From NCBI GenBank assembly GCA_037127315.1, contig JBBBDQ010001685.1, positions 547,501 through 611,500 of the forward strand: 64,000 bases of DNA. Direction: 5' to 3'. Below, piece by piece: positions 51,451 through 63,740 of the stretch; the first letter of the stretch is position 1, and the number at the start of each line of letters is the position of its first letter. A model generated the notes under the pieces. That model saw only the letters and a program-made list of their open reading frames with translations. It did no database searches and was not told where the DNA came from. A program made the translations under genes and the position numbers. The DNA is from Ascarosepion bandense. Its lineage: Eukaryota; Mollusca; Cephalopoda; Sepiida; Sepiidae.

Positions 51451-54400
51451 GGAGGAATGTTATGAGGAGTGAGAGATTGCAGGGGGTGTCAGGAAGAGAG
51501 TAGGAGAGAGAAGAGATTACTGATGAGAGTGGGGCGGACGAGGAGGAATGTTATGAGGAGTGAGAGATTGCAGGGGGTGTCAGGAAGAGAGTAGGAGAGA
51601 GAAGAGATTACTGATGAGAGTGGGGTGGACGAGGAGGAATGTTATGAGAAGTGAGAGGTTGCAGGGGGTGTCAGGAAGAGTGTAGGAGAGAGAGAGAGAT
51701 ACTGATGAGAGTGGGGTGGATGAGGAGGAATGTTATGAGGAGTGAGAGGTTGCAGGGGGTGTCAGGAAGAGAATAAGAGAGGGAAGAAATTACTGATGAG
51801 AGTGGGGTGGACGAGGAGGAATGTTATGAGGAGTGAGAGATTGCAGGGGATGTCAGGAAGAGAGTAGGAGAGAGAAGAGATTATTGATGAGAGTGGGTGG
51901 ACGAGGAGGAATGTTATGAGGAGTGAGAGATTGCAGGGGGTGTCAGGAAGAGAGTAGGAGAGAGAAGAGATTACTGATGAGAGTGGGGTGGACGAGGAGG
52001 AATGTTATGAGGAGTGAGAGATTGCAGTGGGTGTCAGGAAGAGAATAAGAGAGGGAAGAAATTACTGATGAGAGTGGGGTGGACGAGGAGGAATGTTATG
52101 AGGAGTGAGAGATTGCAGGGGGTGTCAGGAAGAGAGTAGGAGAGAGAAGAGATTACTGATGATAGTGGGGTGGATGAGGGGGAATGTTATGAGGAGTGAG
52201 AGATTGCAGGGCGTGTCAGGAAGAGAGTAGGAGAGAGAAGAGATTACTGATGAGAGTGGGGTGGACAAGGAGGAATGTTATGAGGAGTGAGAGACTGCAG
52301 GGTGTGTCAGGAAGAGAATAAGAGAGGGAAGAAATTACTGATGAGAGTGGGGTGGACGAGGAGGAATGTTATGAGGAGTGAGAGATTGCAGGGTGTGTCA
52401 GGAAGAGAATAAGAGAGGGAAGAAATTACTGATGAGAGTGGGGTGGACGAGGAGGAATGTTATGAGGAGTGAGAGATTGCAGGGGGTGTCAGGAAGAGAG
52501 TAGGAGAGAGAAGAGATTACTGATGAGAATGGGGTGGACGAGGAGGAATGTTATGAGGAGTGAGAGATTGCGGGGGTGTCAGGAAGAGAGTAGGGAGAGA
52601 GAAGAGATTACTGATGAGAGTGGGGTGTGGACGAAGAGGAATGTTATGAGGAGTGAGGGTGCAGGGGGTGTCAGGAAAGAGTAGGAGAGAGAGAGAAGGG
52701 TACTGATGAGAGTGGGGAGGACGAGGGTGTGCAGGGAGTGAGTGACTGCAGGGGTGTCAGGAGAAAGTGGAGGAGAAAGAGATTACTGAGGAGAGAGGGG
52801 GTGGACGAGGAGGAATGTTATGAGGAGTGAGGTTACAGGAGTGTGTCAGGAGAGAATAAGAGAGAAGAGTACTGATGAGAGTGGGGTGGACGAGGAGGAA
52901 TGTTGAAGGAGTGAGAGATTACGGGGGGTGTGTCAGGGAGAGAGAGTAGGAGAGAGAAAAGAGATTACTGATGAGAGTGGGGCGGACAGGAAGATGTTGA
53001 GGGAGTGAGAGATTACAGGGGGTGTCAGGAAGGAAGAGGTAGGAGAGAGAAAGATTACTGATGAGAGTGGGGTGGACGAGGAGGAGATAAGGGAGTGAGG
53101 GGGTGCAGGGAGTGTCAGGGAAGAGAGTAGGAGAGAGAAAAGTTACTGATGAGAGTGGGATGGACAAGGAGGAATGTTATAGAGTGAGGGTGCGGGGGTG
53201 TCAGAAGAGAATAAGAGAGGGGAAGAAATTACTGATGAGAGTGGGGTGGACGAGGAGGAATGTTGAGGAGTGAGAGATTGCAGGGGGTGTCAGGAAGAGA
53301 GTAGGAGAAGATTACTGATGAGTGGGATGGACAAGGAGGAATGTTATGAGGTGAGAGATTGCAGGTGTGTCCAGAAGGAGAATAAGAGAGGGAAGAGATT
53401 ACTGATGAGAGTGAAGGTGGACAGAGGAATGTTATGAGGTAGAATTGCAGGGAGTGTCAGGAAGAAGTGGGAGAGAAGGGTACTGATGAGAGAGGTGGAC
53501 AGGGAGAATGTTATGAGGAGTGAGAGATTGCAGGGTGTCAGGAAGAGAGCAGGAGAAAGAGATTACTGATGAGGGTAAGAGGATGGACAAGGAGGAATGT
53601 TATGAGGAGTGTGAGAGATTGCAGGTGTGTCAGGAAGGAGTAAGAGAGGGAAAGGTACTGATGAGAGTGGGTGGACGAGGAGGAATGTTATGAGGGTAGG
53701 GGTGCAGGGGGTGTCAGGAAGAGGTAGGGAGAGAGAAAGAGATTACTGATGAGGGAGAGGGGTGGACGGAGAGGAATGCAGAGAGTGAGAGATTGCAGGG
53801 TGTGGGAAAGAGAGTAGGAGAGAAGGAAAAGTTACTGATGGAAGGGGTGGACAAGGAGGAATGTTTATGAGGGAGTGAGGGAGAGAGATTGCGGGGGTGT
53901 GGGGAGAGAGACGGGGAAGAGGTAGAAGAGGTACTGATGAGGGTGGGGTGGGACGAGGAGGAATGTTATGGGGGTGGGGTTGCGAGGGGTGTGAGAGAGT
54001 AGGAGAGAGAGAGAGTACTGATGGGGTGGGGTGGATGAGGAGGAGTGTTGTGGGGAGTGTGGTGGATGCAGGGGGGTGTCGGAGAGAATAAAGAGGGAAG
54101 AATGCCTGGTGAGGTAGGGTGGACGAGGAGGAATGTTATGAGGAGTAGAGGAGGGTGCAAGGAAGGTGTGTGAGAGAGTAGGAGGAGAAAGAGATTACTG
54201 ATGAGAGTGGGGTGGATGTGAGGAGAATGTTATGAGGGTGAGAGATTGCAGGGCGTGTCCAGAGAAGAGAGTAGGAGAGAAGAGATTGCTAGTGAAGGTA
54301 GGGTGGATGAGAGATGATAGCAGGGAGTGAGAGATTGCGGGGTGTGTCGAGAGAGAATAAGAGAGGAAGAGTACTGAGTGGGGTGGACGAGGAGGGAGAT

Positions 54401-57400
54401 ATTTATGAGGGAGTGAGAGATTGTGGGGGGTGTCCAAGGAAGGAGTAGGAGAGAGAGAGAAGATTACTGATGAGAGTGGGGTGGACGAGAGGAATGTTAT
54501 GAGGAGTGAGAGATTGCAGGGAGTGTCTGAGGAAGAGGGAGAGTAGGAGAAGAAGAGATTGCTGATGAAGTGGGGCGGACGAGGAGGAATGTTGTGAGGT
54601 GAGAGATTGCAGGGTGTCAGGAAGAGGGCGGAGAGAGAGAAGGGTACTGAGTAGGAAGTGGAGCGGACGGAGAATGTTGAGAGTGAGAGAGATTGCAGGG
54701 GGGTGTCAGGAAGAGAAGTGGGGAGGGAGGAAAGTGATTACTGATGAGACTGGGGTCGGACGAGGAGGAATGTTATGAGGAGTGAAAGGAGGTGGGGGTG
54801 TCAGGAAGAGAGTGAGGAGAGAGAAGAGATTACTGATGAGGAGTGGGGTGGACGAGGAGGAATGTTATGAGGAGTGAGGGTGGGGGGTGTCAGGAAGAAA
54901 GTGAGAGAGGGAAGAGATTACTGATGAGAGTGGGGTGGACGAGGAGGAATGTTATGAGGTGAGAGATTGCAGGGGTGTCGGGAAGAGAGTAGGAGAAGAG
55001 ATTACTGATGAGAATGGGGCGGACGAGGAGGAATATTGTGAGGTGAGAGATTGCAGGGGGTGTCAGGAAGAGGTAGGAGAAGGAAGAGATTACTGATGAG
55101 AGTGGGGTGGACGAAGAGGAATGTTATGAGGGTGAGAGATTGCAGGGGGTGTCAGGAAGAGAGTAGGAGAAAGAGATTACTGATGAGGTAGGAGGACAGA
55201 GAGGAATGTTATGAGGGTGAGTGATTACGGGGGTGTCAGGAAGAGTAGGAGAGAGAAGAAATTACTGAGGAGAAGAGGAGTGGACGAGGAGGAATGTTAT
55301 GAGGTGAGAGATTGCAGGGTGTGTCAGGAAGAGAATAAGAGAAGAAATTGCAGTGAGAGTGGGGTGGACGAGGAGGAATGTTATGAGAGTGAGAGATTGC
55401 AGGGGGTGTCAGGGAGAGAAGTGGGAGAGAAAGTTACTGATGAGAGTGGGGCGGTTGAGGAGGAATGTTATGAAGAGGTGAGAGATTGCAGGGGGTGTCA
55501 GGAAGAGAGTAGGAGAAAGGGAATTACTGATGAGAGTAGAGTGTGGACGAGGAGGAGGAATATTATGAGGAGTGAGAGATTGCAGGGGGTGTCGGGAAAG
55601 AGAGTAGGAGAGAGAGAGAATTACTGATGAGAGTGGGATGGACAAGGAGGAATGTTATGAGGGTGAGGGTGCAGGGGGTGTCAGGAAGAGAATAAGAGAG
55701 AAGAAATTACTGATGAGGTCGGTGGACGAGGAGGAATGTTATGAGGGTAGAGATTTAGGGGTGTCAGGAAGAGAGAGTAGGAGAAGAAGAGATTACTGAT
55801 GAGAGTGGGATGGACAAGGAGGAATGTTATGAGGGTGAGAGATTGCAGGGTGTGTCAGGAAGAGAATAGAGGGAAAGTTATGATGAGGTGGGGTGGACGA
55901 AGAGAATGTTGAGAGTGAGAGATTGCAGGGGGTGTCAGGAAAAGAGGTAGGAGAAGAGATTACTGATGAGAGAGGGGTGGACGAGGAGGAATGTTATGAG
56001 GGGTGAGAGATTGCAGGGGGTGTCAGGAAGAGAGTAGGAGAGAAGGAATTTTCAGTGAGAGTGGGATGGACAAGGAGGAATGTTATGAGGGTGAGAGATT
56101 GCAGGGTGTGTCAGGAAGAGAATAAGAGAGGAAGGTACTGATGAGAGTGGGGTGGACGAGGAGGAATGTTATGAGGGTGAGAGATTGCAGGGGGTGTCAG
56201 GAAGAGAGTAGGAGAGAAGAGATTACTGATGAGAGAGGGAGTGGACGAGGAGGAATGTTATGAGGAGTGAGAGATTGCAGGGGGTGTCAGGAAGAGAGTA
56301 GGAGAGAGAAGAGATTACTGATGAGAGAGGGTGGACGAGGAGGAATGTTATGAGGTGAGAGATTGCAGGGGGTGTCAGGAAGGAGTAGGAAAGTGAAGAG
56401 ATTACTGATGAGGTGGGGTGGACGAGGAGGAATGTTGGGGGGTGAGAGGTTGCGGGGGGTGTGGGGAAGAGAGAGTAGGAGAAGAGAGTACTGATGGGAG
56501 TGGGGTGGATGAGGAGGAATGTTATGGGGGTGGTGGTTGCAGGGGGTGTCAGGAAGAGAATAAGAGAGGAAGAGGTACTGATGAGAGTGGGGTGGACGAG
56601 GAGGAATGTTATGAGGAGTGAGAGATTGCAGGGGGTGTCGTAGAGGTAGGAGAAGAGATTACTGATGAGAGTGGGGTGGATGGGGGAATGTTATGAGGAG
56701 TGAGAGATTGCAGGGCGTGTCAGGAAGAGAGTAGGAGAGAGAAGAGATTACTGATGAGAGTGGGGTGGATGAGGGGGAATGTTGAGGAGTGAGAGATTGC
56801 AGGGTGTGTCAGGAAGAGAATAAGAGAGGGAAGAAATTACTGATGGAGAGTGGGGTGGACGAGGAGGAATGTTATGAGGAGTGAGAGATTGCAGGGGGTG
56901 TCAGGAAGAGAGTAGGAGAGAGAAGAGGTCTGATGAGAGTGGGGTGGACGAGGAGGAATGTTATGAGGAGTGAGAGATTGCAGGGGGTGTCAGGAAGGAG
57001 TAGGAGAGAGAAGAGCTTACTGATGAGTCTCAGGGTGGACGGGGAGGAATGTTATGAGGGTAGAGATTGCAGGGTGTCAGGAAGAGAGTAGGAGAGAAGA
57101 GATTACTGATGAGAGTGGGGCAGGACGAGGAGGAATGTTATGAGGAGTGGAGATTGCAGGGTGTCAGGAAGAGAGTAGGAGAGAAGTGATTACTGATGAG
57201 ACTGGGGTGGACGAGGGAATGTTATGAGGTGAGAGATTACAGGGGGTGTCAGGAAGAGTGAGGAGAAGAGGGTGCTGATGAGAGTGGGGTGGACGGGGAG
57301 GAATGTTATGAGGAGTGAGAGATTGCAGGGGTGTCAGGAAGAGTAGGAGAAGGGTGCAGTAGAGAGTGGGGTGGACGAGGAGGAATGTTGCCTGAGGGTG

Positions 57401-60400
57401 AAGAGATTGCAGGGGGTGTCAGGAAGAGAGTAGGAGAGAGAATTTATGATAAGTGGGGCGGACGAGGAATGTTGGGGGTAGGGGTGGGGGTGTCGGGAAG
57501 AGAGTAGGGAGAAGAGATTGCTGATGAGAGTGGGGCGGACTAGGAGGAATGTTATGAGGGAGTGAGAGATTGCAGTGGGTGTCAGGAAGAGTAGGAGAAG
57601 GGTGCCCCAGTAGGAAGTGGGGTGGACAAGGAGAATGTTATGAGGAGTGAGAGATTGCAGGGGTGTCAGAAGAGTAGGAGAGAAGGAGATTACTTGTTAA
57701 GTGGGGTGGACGGGGAGGAATGTTGTGAGGAGTGAGGTACCGGGGGTGTGGGAAGAAAGTGAGAGAGAGAATTACTGAGTGAGAGTGGGGCGGGGTGAGG
57801 AGATGTTATGAGGAGTGAGGAATTGCAGGGGGTGTCAGGAAGAAGTGGGAGAAGGGGTGAGTGAGAGTGGGGCGGACGAGGGAGAAGGATGTTATGAGGG
57901 TGAGGGTGGGGGTAGCCAGGAAAAGAGAGTAGGAGAAGGATGCCCAGTAGAGTGGGGTGGACGGAGAGAATCATGTAGGGAACAGAGAGATTGCGGGGGT
58001 GTCGGGAAGAGAGTAGGAGAGAGAAGAGATTACTGATGAGAGTGGGCGGACGAGGAGGAATATTTATGAGTGAGAGATTGCAGGGGGTGTCGGGAGAAGA
58101 GAGTAGGAGAGAAGAGATTGCTGATGAGAGTGGGGCGGACAGGGAGGAATGTTATGAGGGTGAGAGATTGCAGGGGTGTCAGGAAAGAGAGTAGGAGAGA
58201 AGTTACTGATGAGAGTGGGGTGGACGAGGAGGAATGTTGAGGAGTGGGGAAGTTGCAGGGGGTGTCAGGAGAAGAGTAGAGGAGGAGAGGTACACAGTGA
58301 GAGTGGGGTGGACAAGAAGGAATGTTATGAGGGGTGAGAGATGCAGGGGGTGTCGGGAGAGAGAATAAGAGGTAGGTACTGATGAGGAGAGTGGGTGGAC
58401 GAGGAGGAATGTTATAAGGAGTGAGAATTTGGGGGTGTCCAGGGAAGAGTAGGAGAAGGGTGCGATGAGGTGGGGTGGACAAGGGAGAGATGTTATGAGG
58501 AGTGAGGGTGCGGGGTGTCAGGAAGATAAGAGGAAGAAATTGCTGATGAGAGTGGGGTGGACAGGAGGAATGTTATGAGGGGGTGAGAGATTGCAGGGGA
58601 GTGTCAGGGAAGAGTAGTTTAAGAGAGTGCAGTGAGGGGGTGGGGTGGATGAGGAAGATGGTGTGAGGAGTGAGAGTTTGCGAGGGTGTCAGAGAAAAGT
58701 GGGAGGAAGGTGCACAGTTAGGTGAGGTGGATGAGGGGAGATGTTATGAGTGACAGATTGCAGGGGGTGTCATGAAGAGAGTAGGAGAGAGAAGAGATTA
58801 CTGATGAGAGTGGGGTGGACGAAGAGGAATGTTATGAGGAGTGAGAGATTGCAGGGGGTGTCAGGAAGAGAGTAGGAGAGAGAAGAGATTACTGATGAGA
58901 GAGGGGTGGACGAAGAGGAATGTTATGAGGAGTGAGAGATTGCAGGGGGTGTCAGGAAGAGAGTAGGAGAGAGAAGAGATTACTGATGAGAGTGGGGTGG
59001 ACGAAGAGGAATGTTATGAGGAGTGAGAGATTGCAGGGGGTGTCAGGAACAGAGTAGGAAAGTGAAGAGATTACTGATGAGGGTGGGGTGGACGAGGAGG
59101 AATGTTAAGAGTAGTGAGAGGTTGCGAGGGGTGTAAGGAAGAGAGTAGGAGAGAGAAGAGAGTACTGATGGGAGTGGGGTGGATGAGGAGGAATGTTATG
59201 GGGAGTGAGTGGTTGCAGGGGGTGTCAGGAAGAGAATAAGAGAGGGAAGAAATTACTGATGAGAGTGGGGTGGACGAGGAGGAATGTTATGAGGAGTGAG
59301 AGATGGCAGGGGGTGTCAGGAAGAGAGTAGCAGAGAGAAGAGATTACTGATGAGAGTGGGGTGGATGAGGAGGAATGTTATGAGGAGTGAAAGGTTGCAG
59401 GGGGTGTCAGGAAGAGAGTAGGAGAGGGAAGAAATTACTGATGAGAGTGGGGTGGACGAGGAGGAATATTATGAGGAGTGAGAGATTGCATGGGGTGTCA
59501 GGAAGAGAATGAGAGGGGGAAGAAATTACTGATGAGAGTGGGGTGGACGAGGAGGAATGTTATGAGGAGTGTGAGGTTGCAGGGGGTGTCAGGAAGAGAG
59601 TAGGAGAGAGAAGAGATTACTGATGAGAGTGGGGTGGACGAGGAGGAATGTTATGAGGAGTGAGAGATTGCAGGGGGTGTCAGGAAGAGAGTAGGAGAGA
59701 GAAGTGATTACTGATGAGAGTGGGGTGGACAAGGAGGAATGTTATGAGGAGTGAGAGATTGCAGGGGGTGTCAGGAAGAGAGTAGGAGAGAGAAGAGATT
59801 ACTGATGAGAGTGGGGTGGACAAGGAGGAATGTTATGAGGAGTGAGAGATTGCAGGGGGTGTCAGGAAGAGAGTAGGAGAGAGAAGAGATTACTGATGAG
59901 AGTGTGGCGGACGAGGAGGAATGTTATGAGGAGTGAGAGATTGCAGGGGGTGTCAGGAAGAGAGTAGGAGAGAGAAGTGATTACTGATGAGAGTGGGGTG
60001 GACGAGGAGGAATGTTATGAGGAGTGAGAGATTGCAGGGGGTGTCAGGAAGAGAGTAGGTGAGAGAAGAGATTACTGATGAGAGTGGGGTGGACAAGGAG
60101 GAATGTTATGAGGAGTGAGAGATTGCAGGGGGTGTCAGGAAGAGAGTAGGAGAGAGAAGAGATTACTGATGAGAGTGGGGCGGACGAGGAGGAATGTTAT
60201 GAGGAGTGAGAGATTGCAGGGGGTGTCAGGAAGAGAGTAGGAGAGAGAAGAGATTACTGATGAGAGTGGGGCGGACGAGGAGGAATGTTATGAGGAGTGA
60301 GAGATTGCAGGGGGTGTCAGGAAGAGAGTAGGAGAGAGAAGTGATTACTGATGAGAGTGGGGTGGACGAGGAGGAATGTTATGAGGAGTGAGAGATTGCA

Positions 60401-61915
60401 GGGGGTGTCAGGAAGAGAGTAGGAGAGAGAAGAGATTACTGATGAGAGTGGGGTGGACAAGGAGGAATGTTATGAGGAGTGAGAGATTGCAGGGGGTGTC
60501 AGGAAGAGAATAAGAGAGGGTAGAAATTACTGATGAGAGTGGGGTGGACGAGGAGGAATGTTATGAGGAGTGAGAGATTGCAGGGGGTGTCAGGAAGAGA
60601 GTAGGAGAGAGAAGAGATTACTGATGAGAGTGGGGTGGACAAGGAGGAATGTTATGAGGAGTGAGAGATTGCAGGGTGTCAGGAAGAGAATAAGAGAGGG
60701 AAGAAATTACTGATGAGAGTGGGGTGGACGAGGAGGAATGTTATGAGGAGTGAGAGATTGCAGGGGGTGTCAGGAAGAGAGTAGTTTAGAGAAGAGAGTA
60801 CTGATGAGAGTGGGGTGGATGAGGAGGAATGTTATGAGGAGTGAGAGGTTGCGAGGGTGTCAGGAAGAGAGTAGGAGAGAGAAGAGATTACTGATTAGAG
60901 TGGGGTGGATGAGGGGGAATGTTATGAGGAGTGACAGATTGCAGGGGGTGTCATGAAGAGAGTAGGAGAGAGAAGAGATTACTGATGAGAGTGGGGTGGA
61001 CGAAGAGGAATGTTATGAGGAGTGAGAGATTGCAGGGGGTGTCAGGAAGAGAGTAGGAGAGAGAAGAGATTACTGATGAGAGAGGGGTGGACGAAGAGGA
61101 ATGTTATGAGGAGTGAGAGATTGCAGGGGGTGTCAGGAAGAGAGTAGGAGAGAGAAGAGATTACTGATGAGAGTGGGGTGGACGAAGAGGAATGTTATGA
61201 GGAGTGAGAGATTGCAGGGGGTGTCAGGAACAGAGTAGGAAAGTGAAGAGATTACTGATGAGGGTGGGGTGGACGAGGAGGAATGTTATGAGGAGTGAGA
61301 GGTTGCGAGGGGTGTAAGGAAGAGAGTAGGAGAGAGAAGAGAGTACTGATGGGAGTGGGGTGGATGAGGAGGAATGTTATGGGGAGTGAGTGGTTGCAGG
61401 GGGTGTCAGGAAGAGAATAAGAGAGGGAAGAAATTACTGATGAGAGTGGGGTGGACGAGGAGGAATGTTATGAGGAGTGAGAGATGGCAGGGGGTGTCAG
61501 GAAGAGAGTAGCAGAGAGAAGAGATTACTGATGAGAGTGGGGTGGATGAGGAGGAATGTTATGAGGAGTGAAAGGTTGCAGGGGGTGTCAGGAAGAGAGT
61601 AGGAGAGGGAAGAAATTACTGATGAGAGTGGGGTGGACGAGGAGGAATATTATGAGGAGTGAGAGATTGCATGGGGTGTCAGGAAGAGAATGAGAGGGGG
61701 AAGAAATTACTGATGAGAGTGGGGTGGACGAGGAGGAATGTTATGAGGAGTGTGAGGTTGCAGGGGGTGTCAGGAAGAGAGTAGGAGAGAGAAGAGATTA
61801 CTGATGAGAGTGGGGTGGACGAGGAGGAATGTTATGAGGAGTGAGAGGTTGCGAGGGGTGTCAGGAAGAGAGTAGGAGAGGGAAGAGATTACCGATGAGA
61901 GTGGGGTGGATGTAG
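51451..61915 (-). repeat. 91-bp satellite array, about 115 units, inside a LINE 3' UTR
   Basis: Consensus unit (plus strand) is 91 bp: ggaggaatgttatgaggagt, gagagattgcagggggtgtc, aggaagagagtaggagagag, aagagattactgatgagagt, ggggtggacga. The plus strand is purine-rich and the LINE-sense strand pyrimidine-rich. Units at both ends (51451-52560 and 58751-61915) are 95-99% alike. Variants such as aataagagaggg, gcggac, gacaagg and gatgagggg mark subfamilies. The middle has many one- to few-base gaps. Since 91 is not a multiple of three, the frames that appear are not conserved coding sequences. Confidence 0.97.
58751..61820. repeat. ~2.18-kb higher-order repeat within the array
   Basis: The variant-bearing segment starting tgacagattg at 58751 recurs at 60932, offset 2181 bp (24 units less 3 bp). 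Private variants reappear at the same offset: caggaacagagtaggaaagt, ggttgcgaggggtgtaagga, gagagatggcagg, gagtagcagagag, gattgcatggggtgtc and agaatgagaggggga. The repeated block is at least 890 bp and nearly identical. Weaker matches to the same variant string appear at about 56380-56570 and 53930-54110. Confidence 0.88.
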
Positions 61916-62195
61916 AAAAGCATGAGAGGGAGGATGTAAGTTAGTGAGACAGGAGATGACTATTGACTTTACATTTAAATTCTTGCAGATTGTAACTGTC
62001 GGGAAAGCAAGTATGCGAATGAGAATTCCACAGGCGGAAAGTGCGAGAAAAGAAGCTGATGGAGTAGAATTTGCATTTACAATTTTTTGGTTTCACAATA
62101 AAATGGTGGGACCTAGTTGCTAATCTTGTGGCTTGAGTAAATTCATATATAGCGGGTACCAGTGAGCTAAGTTCAAATGTCTGAAGAACAGCCGT
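61916..62195 (-). pseudogene. LINE family A coding tail beyond the array
   Basis: The minus strand reads ELSSLVPAIYEFTQATRLAT, RSHHFIVKPKNCKCKFYSIS, FFSRTFRLWNSHSHTCFPDS, YNLQEFKCKVNSHLLSH then a stop, an uninterrupted family A C-terminus of ~75 residues. Between this stop and the first array unit lie only about 55 bp. So the array is in the 3' UTR and not in the coding part. The element is 5' truncated near 62195. Confidence 0.88.
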
Positions 62196-62232
62196 ATGAT
62201 CATATACATGAACTTAAAACCAAGGTGTTTTG

Positions 62233-62765
62233 ACTGAGTTTGAGTTTTGTTTAACGGCATATCAACCTCTGTGAGTTATTTAATGTTAAAAAAAATGGAG
62301 TTTCAAGGTATTTTTTAAATGTTCAGTTATAGTGAAAAGTTTGATTTAGTTAGATTTTAATGAAAATATTTTGTTTTTATTCTTTTTTTAGAAAACTGAA
62401 AATCTCTTCAAGTTTTGTATTAAAAATGCTTTACTGAAAATATTTTTTTACTTTCAAAAATGTGTTATGATAATTTTTTCTTCAAGAATGTATTGTTGGG
62501 AATATCTTTCCTTCAAAAATGTATATTTTTCTATAAAAATATATTTTTATGTATATATTTCTACAAAAGTTTATTTTTATAATTTCAAAATGTTTTTACG
62601 CCAGTTTGGTGTTAATTATTTGCCCATAGCTTGGACCCTAACAGATGCTACCACTCCGGGCCAGGATGGCCCTTAGAACAACAATTAAGTGGTGATCTCA
62701 TGCTTCTCACAACATCCCAATCAGAGGCCGTGCTGCCGGATGCAGTTTATCGTTATGCCCAGTAA
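62233..62765 (+). pseudogene. Mariner remnant, upstream part (second copy)
   Basis: Matches 33544-34060: 'gagtttgagttttgtttaac', 'ggcat', 'aaaactgaaaatctc', 'cgccagtttggtgttaatta' and 'gatgctaccactccgggccaggatgg', 'caatcagaggccgtgctgccggatgcagttta'. About 85% alike; homology is lost at about 62765. Confidence 0.75.
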
Positions 62766-63475
62766 CCTGTTTAGGCTGAAAGTAATGAAAATAAAGGGCC
62801 TTACTCACAAAAGATAAGGTATTTAGTCCAGTTAGATGCCATATGTAGATTATAGAGTTGCTCACATTTTTGTTTGGTTGATAATCAAAATAATAATACC
62901 TATTTTGCTGAACTACCAAAACCAACTGAAAACAGATCACTGTATGAAATTATGAACCCATTATGAAGCACAAGAGAGCTCTGGAGGCTATTTATTAAAC
63001 GTTACGAGATATAAGAAACAGTCAGTCTCTGATGAGAAAAGCCACCGTAGTTTTATCAAATGTCAGGAATATCTTTCCAGTCATAGAGAGAGAGATAGCG
63101 GAAGGGAGAATGAGAGAGAGAGAGAGATAGAGAGAGAGTGCTATCCATAAATAGTCACTAATATATATATTTTTAAGTTCGCGCACAGTATAGTATGGTC
63201 GGTTGGGTACCATCTGTTAGAAAAAGTGCTCCATGACACAATTCACTCTGCCAGAGATTTCGTAACGGCATGCTAACATTCGCACCGGACTTCAATATGA
63301 CATTTCAGTGTTTGAGCTTCAATCTGAGGACACTGGAAAAGGATCAGGAAACAGATGAGTCTAATGGTGAGTACGAAGGTAAAGCAGCACGGAAAAAGTT
63401 CACCTTGATCAGTCTGATAATAAAAGAAATCCTGAATTTATTGGTTACGGCCGCAGAGTCAACAAGAATTCAGCT
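62766..63475. other. Sequence interrupting the mariner remnant
   Basis: About 700 bp with no match elsewhere in the window, apart from (GA)n at 63084-63141. Either an insertion into the mariner copy or sequence lost from the other copy. Its open frames have no recognised content. Confidence 0.45.
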
Positions 63476-63740
63476 TAGATCAAGTGCCTTGAGGAAGTAA
63501 TACTACTCTTGATGAAGAGGGTGGCTGTCTGGAAAAAAGAAATCTGACCAATGCCATACAATCAGGAGAAATTAGTCATGGCTGTCAAACAATTTCTTCG
63601 ACTACACCACCCATTACAACTGGCCACACAACCCCCCACCCAGATAGCAACGCTCTTGATTATTATGTGTGGGTCGCAGACGAGCGAGTGTGTGAAAATA
63701 AAGTGAAAACAGCGACCAGCGGGTAAATTGTGGATCTCCC
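63476..63740 (+). pseudogene. Mariner transposase remnant, catalytic part (second copy)
   Basis: Frames give 'atcaagtgccttgaggaagt' (as at 34110), then NNFFDYTTHYNWPHNPP and DYYVW, the region just before and at the third catalytic Asp of mariner transposases (normally ..W.P.SPDLNPLDYYVW). Broken by stops; inactive. Confidence 0.65.

Noticed and set aside
52469..58482. Open frames of 60-150 codons in the 91-bp array (for example 55211-55627 and 58030-58482)
   Set aside because: They arise from a low-complexity repeat of length not divisible by three and from the indel-rich middle. No two units share a continuous frame, and the translations are S/P/T/L- or E/R/G-rich repeats.
51451..61915. Hammerhead ribozyme in each 91-bp unit (CTGATGAG occurs in every unit)
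   Set aside because: The second core element GAAA is absent at the required place (GACGAGGAGG or GACGAAGAGG instead), and no stem II or III pairing is apparent. The match is to one half of the core only.
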